Assembly: GCA_001599935.1 (NCBI GenBank)
Contig: BCIJ01000027.1
Coordinates: 62,001 to 126,000 of the forward strand
Length of the DNA stretch: 64,000 nt
Source: Holtermannia corniformis
Lineage: Eukaryota > Basidiomycota > Tremellomycetes > Holtermanniales
Direction: 5' to 3'
The notes under the pieces were generated by a model. The model was not told the origin of the DNA and did no database searches. It saw nothing but the letters and a program-made list of their open reading frames with translations. The position numbers and the translations under genes were made by a program. Positions 11,259 to 21,454 of this stretch are shown piece by piece (the first letter of the stretch is position 1; each line of letters opens with the position of its first letter).

Positions 11259-12350
11259 TCATAGGTCGCCCATCCAGACTTGGTCGGGGACGATGATACC
11301 GCGTGGCAAGTCGGCGTGGCCGTTGACGAGGGCCGCGCGCGCGAGGGCAGCGACGTGGCCCTGGGGCGTGTCCTGGTAGAGCTTGACGGCCTCTGAGGAC
11401 CAGCGACCAAGGAGCTTGATGTCTTCGTCGCCCAAGCCGCCAGCGATCTTAGCCCAGGTTGCGAGGCCCCGTCGAAAGGAGTGTCCAGCGTAGTCAAGCG
11501 GCGGGAAGCCGGCGCGGAGCAGGGCGCGGCGGAGGCAGTCGACGAACCAGGCGCGTGGGAAGGCGGGCGGTGCGTTGGCTTGGACGGCGCGAGTGGTGCG
11601 AGGCCGCACGAAGAGGGGTGCGGTGGACGGACAGCCGCGGCGGAAGACAAGGTAAGCCGAGAGGATCCGGTAAGGGTCAACGGGGCAGCCGGGAGCGTCG
11701 GGAACGGTGATCCGGACGCCACGGCGGAAGGGGTCGGTCTTGGATGCGGGCAGGCGCAGGATGTAATAGCTGCCGAAATCGGACACGTCTCCGAGCGACA
11801 TGTGGAAGTCGGGCGAGAAAGCACCAGAGTCGTAGGTGATCTCGCCACACCGCATGGCACCGGCGTAGGCGACCGCGAAGGCCGCCGAGAGGCAAGCGAC
11901 GGCTTCGAGGCCGAGGCCGAGCTGGGGCAAGGTGTCGAGGACGCGTTTGAGGATAGGGAGGGTAATGGGCATGCGGCGCCGGCGGGCGGCCTCGCCGAAG
12001 ACTTTCCGAATGCCCTGGATGACGCGGGCAAGGCGCGCCGACTCGAAGGCGGAGTGGTCAGCGCCAGTGTCGACGTGGAAGCTGCGGAGGCCACTGAGGT
12101 AGTTCCGCACAGAGCCCGGCCGGATATCCCGATGGACCCGGAGGTAGGCGACCCAGTTGCAGAGGAGATCTTCACGGGCCGGATACGGGCGCTGGATCCG
12201 GAGGGACTTGCACCACGATTCGTACGATGAGCGAGCCGAGGCGTACGTGGCGCGGGTCCCTTTTGCGATACCGGCGTAGAGGAAGGCGCGGGCGTCGGCA
12301 GAGAGATTAGGGGCGAGGGAGGCGAAAGCGGCGGGAGGCTTTGGGGCCAC
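11259..12350 (-). CDS. DIRS element tyrosine recombinase
   Basis: Open frame of 363 codons; the ORF begins at a GTG, so the true start or a frameshift from the RT frame is unresolved. An N-terminal SAM-like core-binding domain (ATYASARSSYESWCKSL, SVRNYLSGLRSFH) is followed by the catalytic domain. The tyrosine recombinase pentad is visible: Arg in AGAMRCGEIT, Lys in LPASKTDPF, His-x-x-Arg in HSFRRG, Trp in LLGRWSS and the nucleophilic Tyr in KLYQDT. It would integrate the circular DNA form of the element by recombination. The frame lies entirely within another open frame of the upstream RT ORF on the same strand, a common DIRS arrangement. Confidence 0.88.
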   Translation of the reverse strand: MAPKPPAAFASLAPNLSADARAFLYAGIAKGTRATYASARSSYESWCKSLRIQRPYPAREDLLCNWVAYLRVHRDIRPGSVRNYLSGLRSFHVDTGADHSAFESARLARVIQGIRKVFGEAARRRRMPITLPILKRVLDTLPQLGLGLEAVACLSAAFAVAYAGAMRCGEITYDSGAFSPDFHMSLGDVSDFGSYYILRLPASKTDPFRRGVRITVPDAPGCPVDPYRILSAYLVFRRGCPSTAPLFVRPRTTRAVQANAPPAFPRAWFVDCLRRALLRAGFPPLDYAGHSFRRGLATWAKIAGGLGDEDIKLLGRWSSEAVKLYQDTPQGHVAALARAALVNGHADLPRGIIVPDQVWMGDL

Positions 12351-14131
12351 GCGGGAGGGAGTGTGCAGCAGGGGGGCAGGGGGCGGGATGCGCGGCGGTT
12401 GAGGGCGAGGGCGGCGGCCTGCGGGTCGAGATTGGCGGCGCGAGCAAAGTCGAAGCGAGAGAGAGCGTCAGCGAGGCCATTCTCAGCGGAGGGGAGCCAC
12501 ACGGAGGAGAACGAGAAGCCCAGTCGCGCCGCTGCAAGCCAGAGACGCCGGAGAAGCGCCTGGGCGGAGGCCATGCGCAGCGAGCCAGAAGCCAAGCCGG
12601 CTACTACCGCCGCGTTGTCGTTATGGAAGACTATGTGCCGTCCGGCCCAGCCGTGCCCGAAGCAGTCGAGAGCGTGCAGTACCGCGTGCAGCTCCTTGAA
12701 GGTGATGTGCTTGCCCATGTGCCGGCGTGGGAAGCGATACGAGAACGCCGCAGAGGCCGAACCGGCGGGGCCAACGTGGCCGCCGGCGCCCTTGACCCCA
12801 CTGGCGTCAGTCCAAACGTGGATGACGCTGCGAGGCGGTTGGGCGAAGTAGTGCACTCCGTTCCAGTGCGGGAGGAGGCTGGCCCACCAGCGCAGATCTT
12901 GTAGAGCTGGCGAGGGGATGCGGCGGCGCGCGGCGGCACGGCCGGCCGCGAGAGAGGAGAAGGCGTTCCATATTCGGCGCAAGAACGCGCGGCCCAGGGG
13001 AAACACCCGGGTGGCAAAAACGAGATGTCCGGCGGCGTGCTGCATCTCGAGACGGGTCGCAGTCCCACGATGCACCAGGGTGGCGATGAGAGACAGGACC
13101 AGGTCGAGGCGGGCGCGGCTGAGCCGGGCAGATTGGGTCACCGTGTCGATTTCAATGCCCAAAATCGACAGGCGCTGGGCGGGGCCCAGGCACTTCTTGC
13201 TGTTGACGGACAGACCAAGACAAGACGCGACCATGAGGAAGGTCTCGGCGGCCCAACGAGCGGACGCCGGGGAAGCGGCTGCCCCGTAGAAGTCGTCCAA
13301 GTAGTGATCGAAGCCGACCAGTCCGCAGCGTTGCAGAATCCAATGCAACGCTTCAGCAAAGAGGTTGAAGGTGAACGGCGCGATGCGAGAGCCGAAGGGA
13401 AGGCAGTTGTCGACGTACGACACCCCATCCAGGGTGAAGCCGGCCTGGAGGGTGGCTGCAGGTGCCAATCGAACATGACGGAAGGCGTTCGAAAGGTCGA
13501 CTTTCCAGAGCCATGATCCGCGGGGCAGCGACGCCAGGTGGGAAAGGAAATCATCGAAAGCAGCGTATCGGATCGCGCCAAACGAGCGTGGAACCATGTC
13601 GTTGAGCGAGCGCATGTCGTGGATGGCCCGGAAGGAGGAAACGTCCTTGGGAACAGCAGCAAGGGGCATGACGGCCACGGGCGCGGTGCAGGTGCGGATC
13701 TCGCCAATCTTCAGGCGCCGTGCCACTTCCGCGCGTAGAAACCGGGTCTCGAGCGCACCCAGAGGGTAGGGGGACTCAAAGAATGCCGGTGCGTCCAACG
13801 GGGCACCAAGCGAGGCGCCGTTGGACAGTATGCGGAGGAGCAAGCGGGGAAACGCCGGATCCGGGTAGTCGCGGAGGGCGAGCGACCATTCGTGAGCCGC
13901 GGTGTGCAGTGTGCCAGGCAGCTTGGCGGGAGCCGGACCGAAAGGGGTGAAACCGTCGGCCGGTCGGGTGTTTGGACGCGCAGGAGGGACCAGCCGGTCG
14001 CGCCAAAGAGAGCCCAGGAGAGAAGGTGCCGACGCGGGAGAACCAGTCGCGGGCGATAGGAGCAGCGGGAAGCGGGGAAGCAGGGGAGCGGGGGTTGCCG
14101 GGAGGCAAAGAAGCGAGCCGATGTAAGGCAA
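12331..14131 (-). CDS. DIRS element reverse transcriptase-RNase H
   Basis: Open frame without ATG at its 5' end. The protein shows RT motifs FRAIHDMRSLNDMVP, WLWKVDLSNAFRHVRL, LPFGSRIAPFTFN and the catalytic HYLDDFYG. RNase H follows with the acidic set: Asp in VWTDASG, Glu in ITFKELHAV, Asp in FHNDNAAVV and Asp in NGLADALSRFD. It would copy element RNA into DNA. The frame stays open to 11048, but beyond about 12330 the translation turns into a Pro/Ser/Arg-rich sequence that is only the alternate frame of the recombinase gene. I therefore end the functional protein near there. The 5' boundary with gag is also uncertain, since the first codon of the ORF is TTG. Confidence 0.85.
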
Positions 14132-14254
14132 GGAGGCGAGCGAGGCAAGGAGGCCGGGGAGATGGACAAGGAGGAGGCTCGGCGAGGTGACAGGCGCAGG
14201 CGACGGGGAGGCAGCGAGGCCGAGAACAAGGCTACCGTGTCGCGGGCGCCCCCC

Positions 14255-15469
14255 TCAGGGACGCGTGGGGCAGGAGGCGCGATGGTGGCCCACCTGCTTG
14301 CACAGCGAGCACTCGTGCTTGTACTTGCACGGCCACTTCTTGCAGCGGTTGCCCTCGTTCCAGGCGTGGCAGGGCTGGAGCGAGGAGGTTGATCCCGGCA
14401 GCGACAGGGACCAGGCTGGGCTAGCACCCGAGCCGCCGGAATTCGACACTTGACGACGCGAGGTGCCGGAAGATGAAGCCGCGGGGGCCGGAGGAGGCGG
14501 AGCCGAGTGGAGGTGGTTGGAGCGGGCCTCAAGGTCCCCCACGAGCCACTCGGAGAGAGGGAGGTCCGATCCCATGTTGAGACGGCCGCCAGCGACCTGC
14601 ATGTGGTACGCCAGGACATTCGGCCAAGCGTGGCGGTAGGCGTCATGGACGCGGAGCAACTCTTGCGCGTAGCCGATGAGGTACAAGAGGGCGCCAGGCT
14701 GGGCGATCTCCCGAAGCTGGCAGAAGACGATCCAAGGGCGCAGGATGCTGCCGATGTCAGGATACCGACTGGTGTCGCGCATTCGCTGCGATTCCTCGGA
14801 GCGTATGAGCGCCTCCAGCGCCGAAGGCTGGCGCACGGTAGAATCGGCCGGGCGCGCGGGATCGAGTTTGAAGAGGTCCCTAATCTCCAAGGTGTTGTTG
14901 AGGACCGCATCCAGGGTAGATGCGGGAACGTGGCGGTGGAAACCACGAGCGGTGGCCACCGCGGTATCGTGCGGCGGCGCGGCGGCGCCAAGACCCGAAG
15001 CAGCGACGGACTGGGCAAGGGACAAGGCATGCACGACGGACCCACCTTGGTGCGAGTCGTCTCGTGCTTGCTGCAGGCCGAGGACGTCGTTCTGCAAGGT
15101 GCGCAGCTCCTGGATGAAGGGCTGCAAGCGATCGAGCACAGCGTCCGCGACTGCCGTCATCTGGACAGCCGCCGGCTGCGCCGGCTGCGCGGGATGCGGC
15201 GGAGGGTGCGGCCCGAGCTGGCCGTCAGGCCGATTCATGCGCTGGTGCAGAGGGACATTCGAGCCGGCCAGCGCCCGAATGTCGTCCGGGAGGACGCGCG
15301 GATTGGCGAGGACGGCTTCGACGAAGTCGGCCTTTCGCCACCCTTTCTCGAGGATGATCTCGCCGTCCACGAGCCACGATTTGAGCGTAGCGATGTTCTT
15401 GGCCGCTACAGCGGTGCGTACGGCATTGGCGACGGGTGCCGGCACGGCAGCTGGGCCAGGCGCAGCCAT
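14255..15469 (-). CDS. DIRS element Gag-like protein with C-terminal zinc knuckle
   Basis: 404 codons from ATG 15469 (MAAPGPAAVPAPV). It has a helical N-terminal region, a Pro/Gln-rich linker and a central helical domain. The C-terminal cysteine/histidine cluster CHAWNEGNRCKKWPC then CSLCKQVGHHRASC is of the CCHC type found at the end of Gag-like proteins in fungal tyrosine-recombinase retroelements. It probably packages element RNA. The long plus-strand ORF opposite it (14507-15529) is a high-GC shadow. Confidence 0.8.
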   Translation of the reverse strand: MAAPGPAAVPAPVANAVRTAVAAKNIATLKSWLVDGEIILEKGWRKADFVEAVLANPRVLPDDIRALAGSNVPLHQRMNRPDGQLGPHPPPHPAQPAQPAAVQMTAVADAVLDRLQPFIQELRTLQNDVLGLQQARDDSHQGGSVVHALSLAQSVAASGLGAAAPPHDTAVATARGFHRHVPASTLDAVLNNTLEIRDLFKLDPARPADSTVRQPSALEALIRSEESQRMRDTSRYPDIGSILRPWIVFCQLREIAQPGALLYLIGYAQELLRVHDAYRHAWPNVLAYHMQVAGGRLNMGSDLPLSEWLVGDLEARSNHLHSAPPPPAPAASSSGTSRRQVSNSGGSGASPAWSLSLPGSTSSLQPCHAWNEGNRCKKWPCKYKHECSLCKQVGHHRASCPTRP

Positions 15470-15543
15470 ATTACGGCGTTGGATCGGTTGGAAAGAGTGA
15501 TCAACCGATCGAAGCCAAAACGATCTTGAGAGAGCCTAAACGA

Positions 15544-15825
15544 TCGCGAAATTTGGTGCTCTCGTCCCTAGAACAGAGAGGCAGAGCACATGAGCGACTG
15601 CACACCCTGGCTCCCCATGGCCTACCTAGAACAGNNNNNNNNNNNNNNNNNNNNNNNNNNNNNNNNNNNNNNNNNNNNNNNNNNNNNNNNNNNNNNNNNN
15701 NNNNNNNNNNNNNNNNNNNNNNNNNNNNNNNNNNTCGCGAAATTTGGTGCTCTCGTCCCTAGAACAGAGAGGCAGAGCACATGAGCGACTGCACACCCTG
15801 GCTCCCCATGGCCTACCTAGAACAG
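15544..15825. repeat. Tandem-repeat array interrupted by the assembly gap
   Basis: The 91 bp at 15544-15634 occur again unchanged at 15735-15825, directly on each side of the Ns. Inside each copy is the 5' part of a unit of about 58 bp beginning ctagaacagagaggcagag; the unit recurs at 15759 and 15817. A short-period tandem array in the element's leader has probably collapsed in the assembly, so its true length is unknown. Confidence 0.8.
15635..15734. other. Assembly gap (100 N)
   Basis: Run of exactly 100 undefined bases, typical of a placeholder for a gap of unknown size. ORFs drawn across it are artefacts. Confidence 0.98.
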
Positions 15826-15976
15826 AGAGGCAGAGCACATGGGGAGAAGAAGGGAAAGAGGCGAAGAGGATTTCGAGGGAGTGGCGAGGTGCCATAACGC
15901 CGTAATCCCGGGTTATGCTCTAACCCCCATCTTATAAGCATATTACGCCCGATCCCGCCTTGGCCACCGGACGACC

Positions 15977-17300
15977 ATGAACCCCCCTGACAAAGAAGAG
16001 GCTGTCCGCATTGCTGAAGAGGGCCTCAAAGAGCTTGATAGCCACGTCGAGTCGTGCTCCATCCTCCCTCCGAACGTCAACGAGCAGGGCGCCTTGTCCA
16101 ATTTGCCACAGGTAGACTATGACCTGTCGAGTCGACTCGTTGATGATTATGTCGAGCAACTTTGCCATTGGAAGATGAACCATTCTATCCCCGTGAGTCT
16201 CTTCAGCATCTAGGCGTTTTTGCTCAGTTTCGACAGGACCATGATTTCATTCACACTTCGTTTGACGCTCTATATCACCTAGCGATCCGCTGCCGAGTCA
16301 ATCGAGACACGGATTTCTACACCATCTGCGGAAACGTTAGGTTCATCAGTCCGCCGGGTCTTGACTTTGGTGCTGCGCTTGTCATCACAAGAGATGTACC
16401 TTCTTGTGAGCGGTTCGGCGACTTGCGTTCCCTTTGTTTTGACTACAGGTAGCTCGCTCTTCAGCCCTCTTCATTACGTCTCTCAGACTCCCTAACCCAA
16501 ATGGAAGACTGCTGTACGTTGTACCTCGGGGAGGTATCATGTACAAAGAGTCTGAGTTGGTCTTGGGCCGATTCGTCGTCTGCGTGGCCGAGATGAACCA
16601 GTGAGTCAGATCCGTGCTATGGCCCGATTGACGGCTCATCGAGACGCAGGAGCCGAGGCTGGAATGAATGGGTGTACGTTCTGGCCTACGGCGCCTACGG
16701 CTATCAATTGGCGGCATCGCGGCCGCGGCTTGACGCGCCAGGCTACGAATGTCTCGTGTCGCAGGCGGTCGGAGAGGAAGGCATGCGCTGGCTGCCTGGT
16801 CTGATCGCTGAGATTGTGCGTTGCAGCTATTCCCAGCTCGCTCGTGGGTGTGCTGACGCCACCTGGACAGCTTGATTACCCGGACAAGCTCCCGAGGGCG
16901 ATCAAGCTTGCCCAGAACAGCACGATCAGTGTTCGCGTGGGGCCACCGAAGAGGATAAACGCGGGGGACACCCCACGCTCGCAGCAAGAAATGCGCAACC
17001 CAGCCCAGGCTGCATCAGGGACCAAGTCGCCTTCCGGTCTTACTCCTCCCGGCGGTCGTGTTGAAATTTGATCGCGTACCGCCACTTGCAACCAGCTTGA
17101 ACAGCTACAGTGGAACCGACTCTATGGCGAATTCAGTGGTGTTGGCCACCCCGGCGCACCTCCCCGCCGACCCACCGCACGGGCCCAAAAGATTTGGTCG
17201 TTCTCGCGGAGGAGTCATTCGAGTAAGCACTGGCAGCGGCAGGCGGTGGTGCGCAGCCACGGGAGGTAGCGATTGCTGTGTCCTGGGAAGGGAGTTGTGA
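15977..17300 (+). CDS. Family A paralogue 2, unknown function
   Basis: Begins MNPPDKEEAVRIAEEGLKEL at 15977, only about 70 bp beyond the retroelement's inverted repeat. Exon 1 ends VDYDLSSRLVDDYVEQL and CHWKMNHSIP. Exon 2 (about 16243) has HTSFDALYHLAIRCRVN and ends VITRDVP. Then come GRLLYVVPRGG, WVYVLAYGAYGYQLAASRP and LPGLIAEI, and the exon starting LDYPDKLPRAIKL (about 16870). Read straight on, translation stops at 17071. A phase-compatible intron (donor about 17030, acceptor about 17090) instead joins LNSYSGTDSMANSVVLATP, which matches the tails of the other copies, ending at 17300. It is the closest relative of copy 1 by eye. The short upstream distance means its promoter may lie inside or next to the element. 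Confidence 0.72.
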
Positions 17301-18121
17301 TATGATGCGGATTATATGTATGATCTCTGATGCATCCGGGGATCGAGGTTTGCACGCAAGCCGAACGATATCGCATATCATTCTCCAAACTACCTTGCTG
17401 CTCGTCTGATCGTCAAAGATCTCTTAGCGTGTTTAATGCACATGGTGGTTGTCATTGCACTGTACGAACCCGCCGCTCGCATAGACTAGGGGTTTAGTAT
17501 AGCTGTTATACTAGCTAACTGCACGAAAGAGTGCACGGACACCTGTATGCACAACTGAAATCATAGCAGAAACAAGACTGTCAAGGGTAAAGCCTGGCTA
17601 TGGATGCCTTGAGCGATCGACCGGCGGTCTTCATCTTTTGTGATCGGGGAGTCTCCCAGCCCGGACAAGCCGACAGCTTATACTCTTCTGCGTATTTATC
17701 TCTGTACATTGGCGGCGCACCCAAACGGCTTTGACAGCGATTGGTACAGTGACCGATACTGATGTCTCGTTCTGACGGGTGTTACACCCCCCACGCTCAC
17801 TGAGACAGTGAAGCTCACCGAGATTCGCCAGCAGCGCAAGCAAGATCGACACGCTGTCCTTGATTTCTGGCTGCATGATGCTGATTAAGTGCCTGAGAGC
17901 GGCTCTCTGGTCGTTGTATACCTCGTCGGAGGGCCATACAACGGTTCAATCGCCCGAACCAGCGGTTCTGGCCATTTGCTTGCGCTCAAATGCTCCATCT
18001 TGAGTCATTGCCGTTGACAGTTAGGCGCGGCTTGGGCGCCTAACTGGGCCAGGATCCCAAAGTAGGCGTGCGGCTGGGCAGAGGCTTAGCTGGACTTGAG
18101 CTGCAACAAGCCAGTGCGAGC
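17301..18121. other. Intergenic, nothing recognised
   Basis: About 820 bp of more AT-rich sequence between two family A genes. Small ORFs (such as the one at 17631-17876, minus) lack any family resemblance. No RNA gene or transposon end was found. Confidence 0.4.
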
Positions 18122-19113
18122 ATGGATCCGGAAGACTACGAGGAGGGCGTAGAAATCGTGGCTCTTCAGCTGAGGAATTTGGCGACAGTGCCAGCATGGG
18201 CAAAAGTCGAGTGGCCTGGTCCTACCCTGTCCGACGAGCGTGCCAAAGCCACCGATCTGTACAGCAAGGCGGCGGACTTGTACCAGCTCGAAGCTGAGTT
18301 ACTCATCACAGCGGGCAACAGCTTCATGACCCCCGTGTGTCTGATGCCACTCAGGTCTTCTAGTGTACTGATGCAGAAGCAGTCCAGCAGGATTCTGCAC
18401 CCAAGTTTCTGGACCATGTACCACATCAGCATGCAGTGCCGTACGGGCGGCGGCTCTCCGTTCTACGCTGCTACGAATCGCGCTTTCCTCGAAGCCCCAG
18501 CTACGCTCAATGTCAACATCAGTACTGCCATCCAACGGATGGATTACTGTGGTCAGTGGCAAATAATCGACGAGTTGGGTCAGACTGACCCATCCTAGCC
18601 AATGCCCCGAGTCCTTGGGTCAGCGCGGCAGCCTCCCCTAGCCTGTATGGCCGTCTGATCTACGTTGTACCCGTGGAATCGCTTGCGTACCCCGGCGGCG
18701 AGAAGACAGCGGCCTATTTGGCGGTACAAGGCGCAAAGCTCAATCAGTCAGTCTCGCTGCCATGCCGCGCAGACGTACTGACTCGCAGCAGGAGCTACGG
18801 TCTACTCTCATGGACGTGGTTCCTCGGCTACTCGCCGCGAGGTTTCGTGCTCGCCGCAGCCCGGCCGAGAGCCGCCGACCAGACTCTCAACTACGAATGT
18901 TTTGTCACGACGCGTCTCAGGCAAGACAAGGTCCACCTTCTCCCACCCATGCTTGCAGAAATTGTACGTGCGGTGACCGTCTACGTATCTGCACTGACGG
19001 AGTGCCGGTAGATGGACAGCCCTGAAGACCTACCAAGCGCCTTTGACGTAGGTCCAGGCGCGCAGACGTCGGCGCTGCTCCCGACAACAAGATCGACCTC
19101 AATTCAACACTGA
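18122..19113 (+). CDS. Family A paralogue 3, divergent copy
   Basis: Start MDPEDYEEGVEIVALQLRNL at 18122. Its WPGPTLSDERAKATDLYSKAA segment is shared with the truncated copy at 10798, so these two form a subgroup. Downstream HPSFWTMYHISMQCR corresponds to HTSFNQLFDIAISCR of copy 1, here without an obvious intron before it. Then GRLIYVVPVESLAYPGGEK, TWFLGYSPRGFVLAAARP and LPPMLAEI appear in the same order. The final exon MDSPEDLPSAFDVG (about 19013) parallels LDYPDQLPRAIRL, and translation stops at 19113. I find no convincing copy of the conserved tail after it. Function unknown. Confidence 0.68.
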
Positions 19114-19715
19114 CTCGCTAGCGCTAGCTCCGAAACTATCCACTTGAAAACGTAACGCTCGGCAGAGGGCAGTCTTACTCTCGCCAAGCCCGTGCCCGCC
19201 CTCTTTGTGCATGATGACAAAAGTAAGTTGATGATGATGAACGATCCGCAAAGACTTTTATTATGAAATGTGCATGCGTGATGTCGCTCCGGTAGTGTTC
19301 CGATCCTTTTCCCACCGCTGAATCTCTACATCTCAATCTCCCAGTTTGCCTTCTCGCACAGAATGAGGGACCGCCAACAGTTGCAGGCCCCCAGCGCACC
19401 ACTCACTCGTTAGCGCAATTACGCAGTCCACATAATAGCCAGCATGTCGGGGCCAGGACTGTCAGACTCAGCATCAGCCCCATTAGCACGCAGCTCAAGT
19501 GGTCGGACCTGGGCGCTTGCGGCGAGAGAAGAGTGCACGCCACCGCATCTGAGATGAGGCCTCGAGCGGGCTAGAGCGTTGGAAGGAGCGAGAGCGGACC
19601 ACGTTTCGACTGAGATGGCGCTGGCGCAGACCCACTTTGGTGCCGAAGGCCTTCGTGCGCAAGTACCTTATCAGTCGGGTTGGACGTCGACGGACGATTG
19701 TTGTCCCAAGCATCC
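19114..19715. other. Intergenic, nothing firm
   Basis: Mostly unassigned. A short frame from ATG 19444 (MSGPGLSDSASAPLARSS) has acceptable composition and could be a first exon of the ORF at 19716. No splice connection could be established. Confidence 0.3.
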
Positions 19716-19952
19716 ATGTCAGACAAGTCCCCACGAAAGCTCCTGTACCCAGATGAAAAGCACTTCTTCACCTGGTCGCCCGAGACCGAAATCTGGATGC
19801 ACATTGTGCTGAAGCCGGACCCCGACCCAAAGACAGAGGCATGGACTCAGACTTTGTGTGAGATTGTGAGCCACAACGACCTTGGCAGTACCTTGGTGGG
19901 GATAGAGAGCAGCGCTAAAGCGCGCCAAGCAAAGTCCGAGGCAACGGCGTAG
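19716..19952 (+). CDS. Small hypothetical protein
   Basis: Frame from ATG 19716 encoding MSDKSPRKLLYPDEKHFFTW and then WMHIVLKPDPDPKTEAW, ending KSEATA. Amino-acid use looks real rather than random, with aromatic and acidic clusters. No family is recognised. It may be an exon of a longer gene or debris of a family A copy, since it lies just beyond one, but the resemblance is too weak to assert. Confidence 0.3.
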   Translation: MSDKSPRKLLYPDEKHFFTWSPETEIWMHIVLKPDPDPKTEAWTQTLCEIVSHNDLGSTLVGIESSAKARQAKSEATA

Positions 19953-20126
19953 ACAGGGTGCTGAGAGGGCGTCGGCATGCAGCTGTGTAATTATCTGACA
20001 GCTGCGGATTTCCCTTGCTCACGCATCTGGCAGGGTGTAGCGGCAAGGGAGATCGTGAGCGCCGCGCTGACTCGGTGCGCAAAGTGACAGATACATCCTT
20101 CATCTCCAGTCAAGCCAAGCCAAAGT

Positions 20127-21147
20127 CTAAGCCTTGATCTTGGCCTCGACAGCTTTAGCGCCCTCAACGACCTTGCTCTTGACGTCTTCAATCTGTGTGG
20201 CGTCAGCTCACCCCTTGTGCTTGCACCCGCTGTGCTTCGCAGCGCTCACCTTTGCTTGTCCCGGCTGCGCAGCCTCCCTGCCGCCCCAGTACCAGTAATT
20301 CGCGAACCGGAAATCTTGCGTCAGCTGCGCGGCGACGTTTGTAGCGTGGCAGGCGAAGAGGAGGTAGTTGCGCGGTTGGACGCGCCAGGCGAAGCGCATG
20401 AACACGGCGCTGGGAGGTGTTAGCGGTGAAGATTGGGTGGAAGGGTTCGGTTAGAGGGCGTGACCGGACAATCCACTTTTCAATGAGTCGGTGAGCTGCA
20501 TAGAATTTAAGATGGGTTGCAAATCATCTGACAGTCGATAGACTGTCTGAATCTGAGCTACGTCGCCATCTCGCTCGGTGCACACACACAGACTCGGTTC
20601 TGGATTCTAGTGCAATTGAAACAACCAAACTCACGAATAAGCCGCAAGTGTTGTCGACATGGTACCCGAGATCATCTCTGGGTCCTTACGAATGTCCGAG
20701 AGGGCGGCGAGAGGCAGACCCCAGTTTGCGACCTATGGGTAATAAAGTTGAGTTATCGGCCTGCGTCACCATCTCCCCGCCGAGATAGGTGCAGCCTATG
20801 CTGGACACGGACGGGATGGATTATATGGGAGAGGACTGACGGGACCCCAAAAGTGGGTACCTGCGTTGAGATGAGCACTAGATCCGATGGTGCAGGATGG
20901 AGACTGACTGAAAAAGTATTGCCGTGCGGCGGGGCTCTTTGCCCATGCAAAGAAGTTTGTCCTGCAGGTTGTTAGTGACTTTCCGTCTGCGCGATAGCTG
21001 GGTGCAGCTAGCACGGTCGTCGGACGAGCACTGACCTGTTGAGCGAACGAGACCGATCATGATGTAAGAGATGGTGAACGAGAGCAAGGGATCGTCAGTC
21101 ACTGGCCTACTTGATCTGTACAGTACCGCAGACGCTACGTACGCCAT
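20127..21147 (-). CDS. MPC1: Mitochondrial pyruvate carrier subunit 1
   Basis: Minus-strand gene with exons (in order) reading [42 protein letters not shown] with [14 protein letters not shown], then [18 protein letters not shown] and [16 protein letters not shown]. These are the signature segments of MPC1, a small inner-membrane protein that pairs with MPC2 to import pyruvate into the matrix. A short last exon gives [20 protein letters not shown] and stops at 20127. Introns of about 50-110 nt separate the exons. The first coding exon could not be fixed: a frame starting [11 protein letters not shown] at 21147 is one option, so the 5' end is approximate. It lies between the two halves of the family A cluster. 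Confidence 0.88.
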
Positions 21148-21298
21148 GGTGAAGACCGAGATGGATGGAGATGAAGCAAAGTGCTGCTATCGCCGTTCAA
21201 GTTGTCGTCCTCGTTTGACTTTTCCCCAAAGTGGCAAAACGGCAACAACCGTGAACCATAGCATCAGTTCGACTACACATCTCAATCTACAACACTGC

Positions 21299-21454
21299 CT
21301 AGTCATCTACACGCGAATCAGTCGCAGTCATCGTCTCGGTGTCGGTCGGCGTCTGCGTGCCCGTGTGCGTATACGTGTCGCCGGCGCCGGACGAGTCTTC
21401 CGTGTCTTCGGGGATCGTCTCGAACGTGTGCATCGTCGGCGCCGTCGTTTCGCT
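21299..21454 (-). other. Possible isolated terminal exon with acidic Thr-rich tail
   Basis: After a good acceptor (TTGCAG at 21460-21455) a frame reads SETTAPTMHTFETIPEDTED and ends with a Thr-rich stretch and TATDSRVDD before a stop at 21299. The composition resembles a real disordered C-terminus. It could be the last exon of the seipin gene through a long intron, or of an unrecognised gene. No splice partner is proven. Confidence 0.3.

Larger units (their letters stand above)
11031..15908 (-). mobile_element. DIRS-type tyrosine-recombinase retrotransposon
   Basis: About 4.9 kb in minus orientation. It has the full DIRS gene order: gag-like ORF with zinc knuckle (14255-15469), reverse transcriptase plus RNase H (about 12330-14131) and tyrosine recombinase (11259-12350). 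There is no DDE integrase and no protease. The outer ends carry the inverted octamer ATTACGGC (11033-11040, and complement at 15899-15906). A further imperfect match (actcgctcgagat against actccctcgaaat) lies inside the ends. This fits the inverted terminal repeats of DIRS elements, which insert without long target-site duplications. A third ATTACGGC at 15470-15477 might belong to an internal complementary region. The ORFs look uninterrupted, so the copy may be young. A 100-N gap lies in its leader. Confidence 0.85.

Noticed and set aside
11048..12300. C-terminal half of the 1027-codon RT ORF as real protein
   Set aside because: Its Pro/Ser/Arg-rich translation is the alternate frame of the tyrosine recombinase, which shows all catalytic residues.
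13711..15045. 444-codon minus-strand ORF overlapping gag and RT
   Set aside because: Another frame of the same DNA; Pro/Arg/Ser-rich with no motif.
14507..15529. 340-codon plus-strand ORF
   Set aside because: Antisense shadow of the Gag-like ORF in very GC-rich DNA.
15436..15895. ORFs drawn through the N run
   Set aside because: They contain only undefined residues across the gap and cannot be supported.
17631..17876. 81-codon minus-strand ORF between family A genes
   Set aside because: No resemblance to family A or any known protein; the length is within chance expectation.
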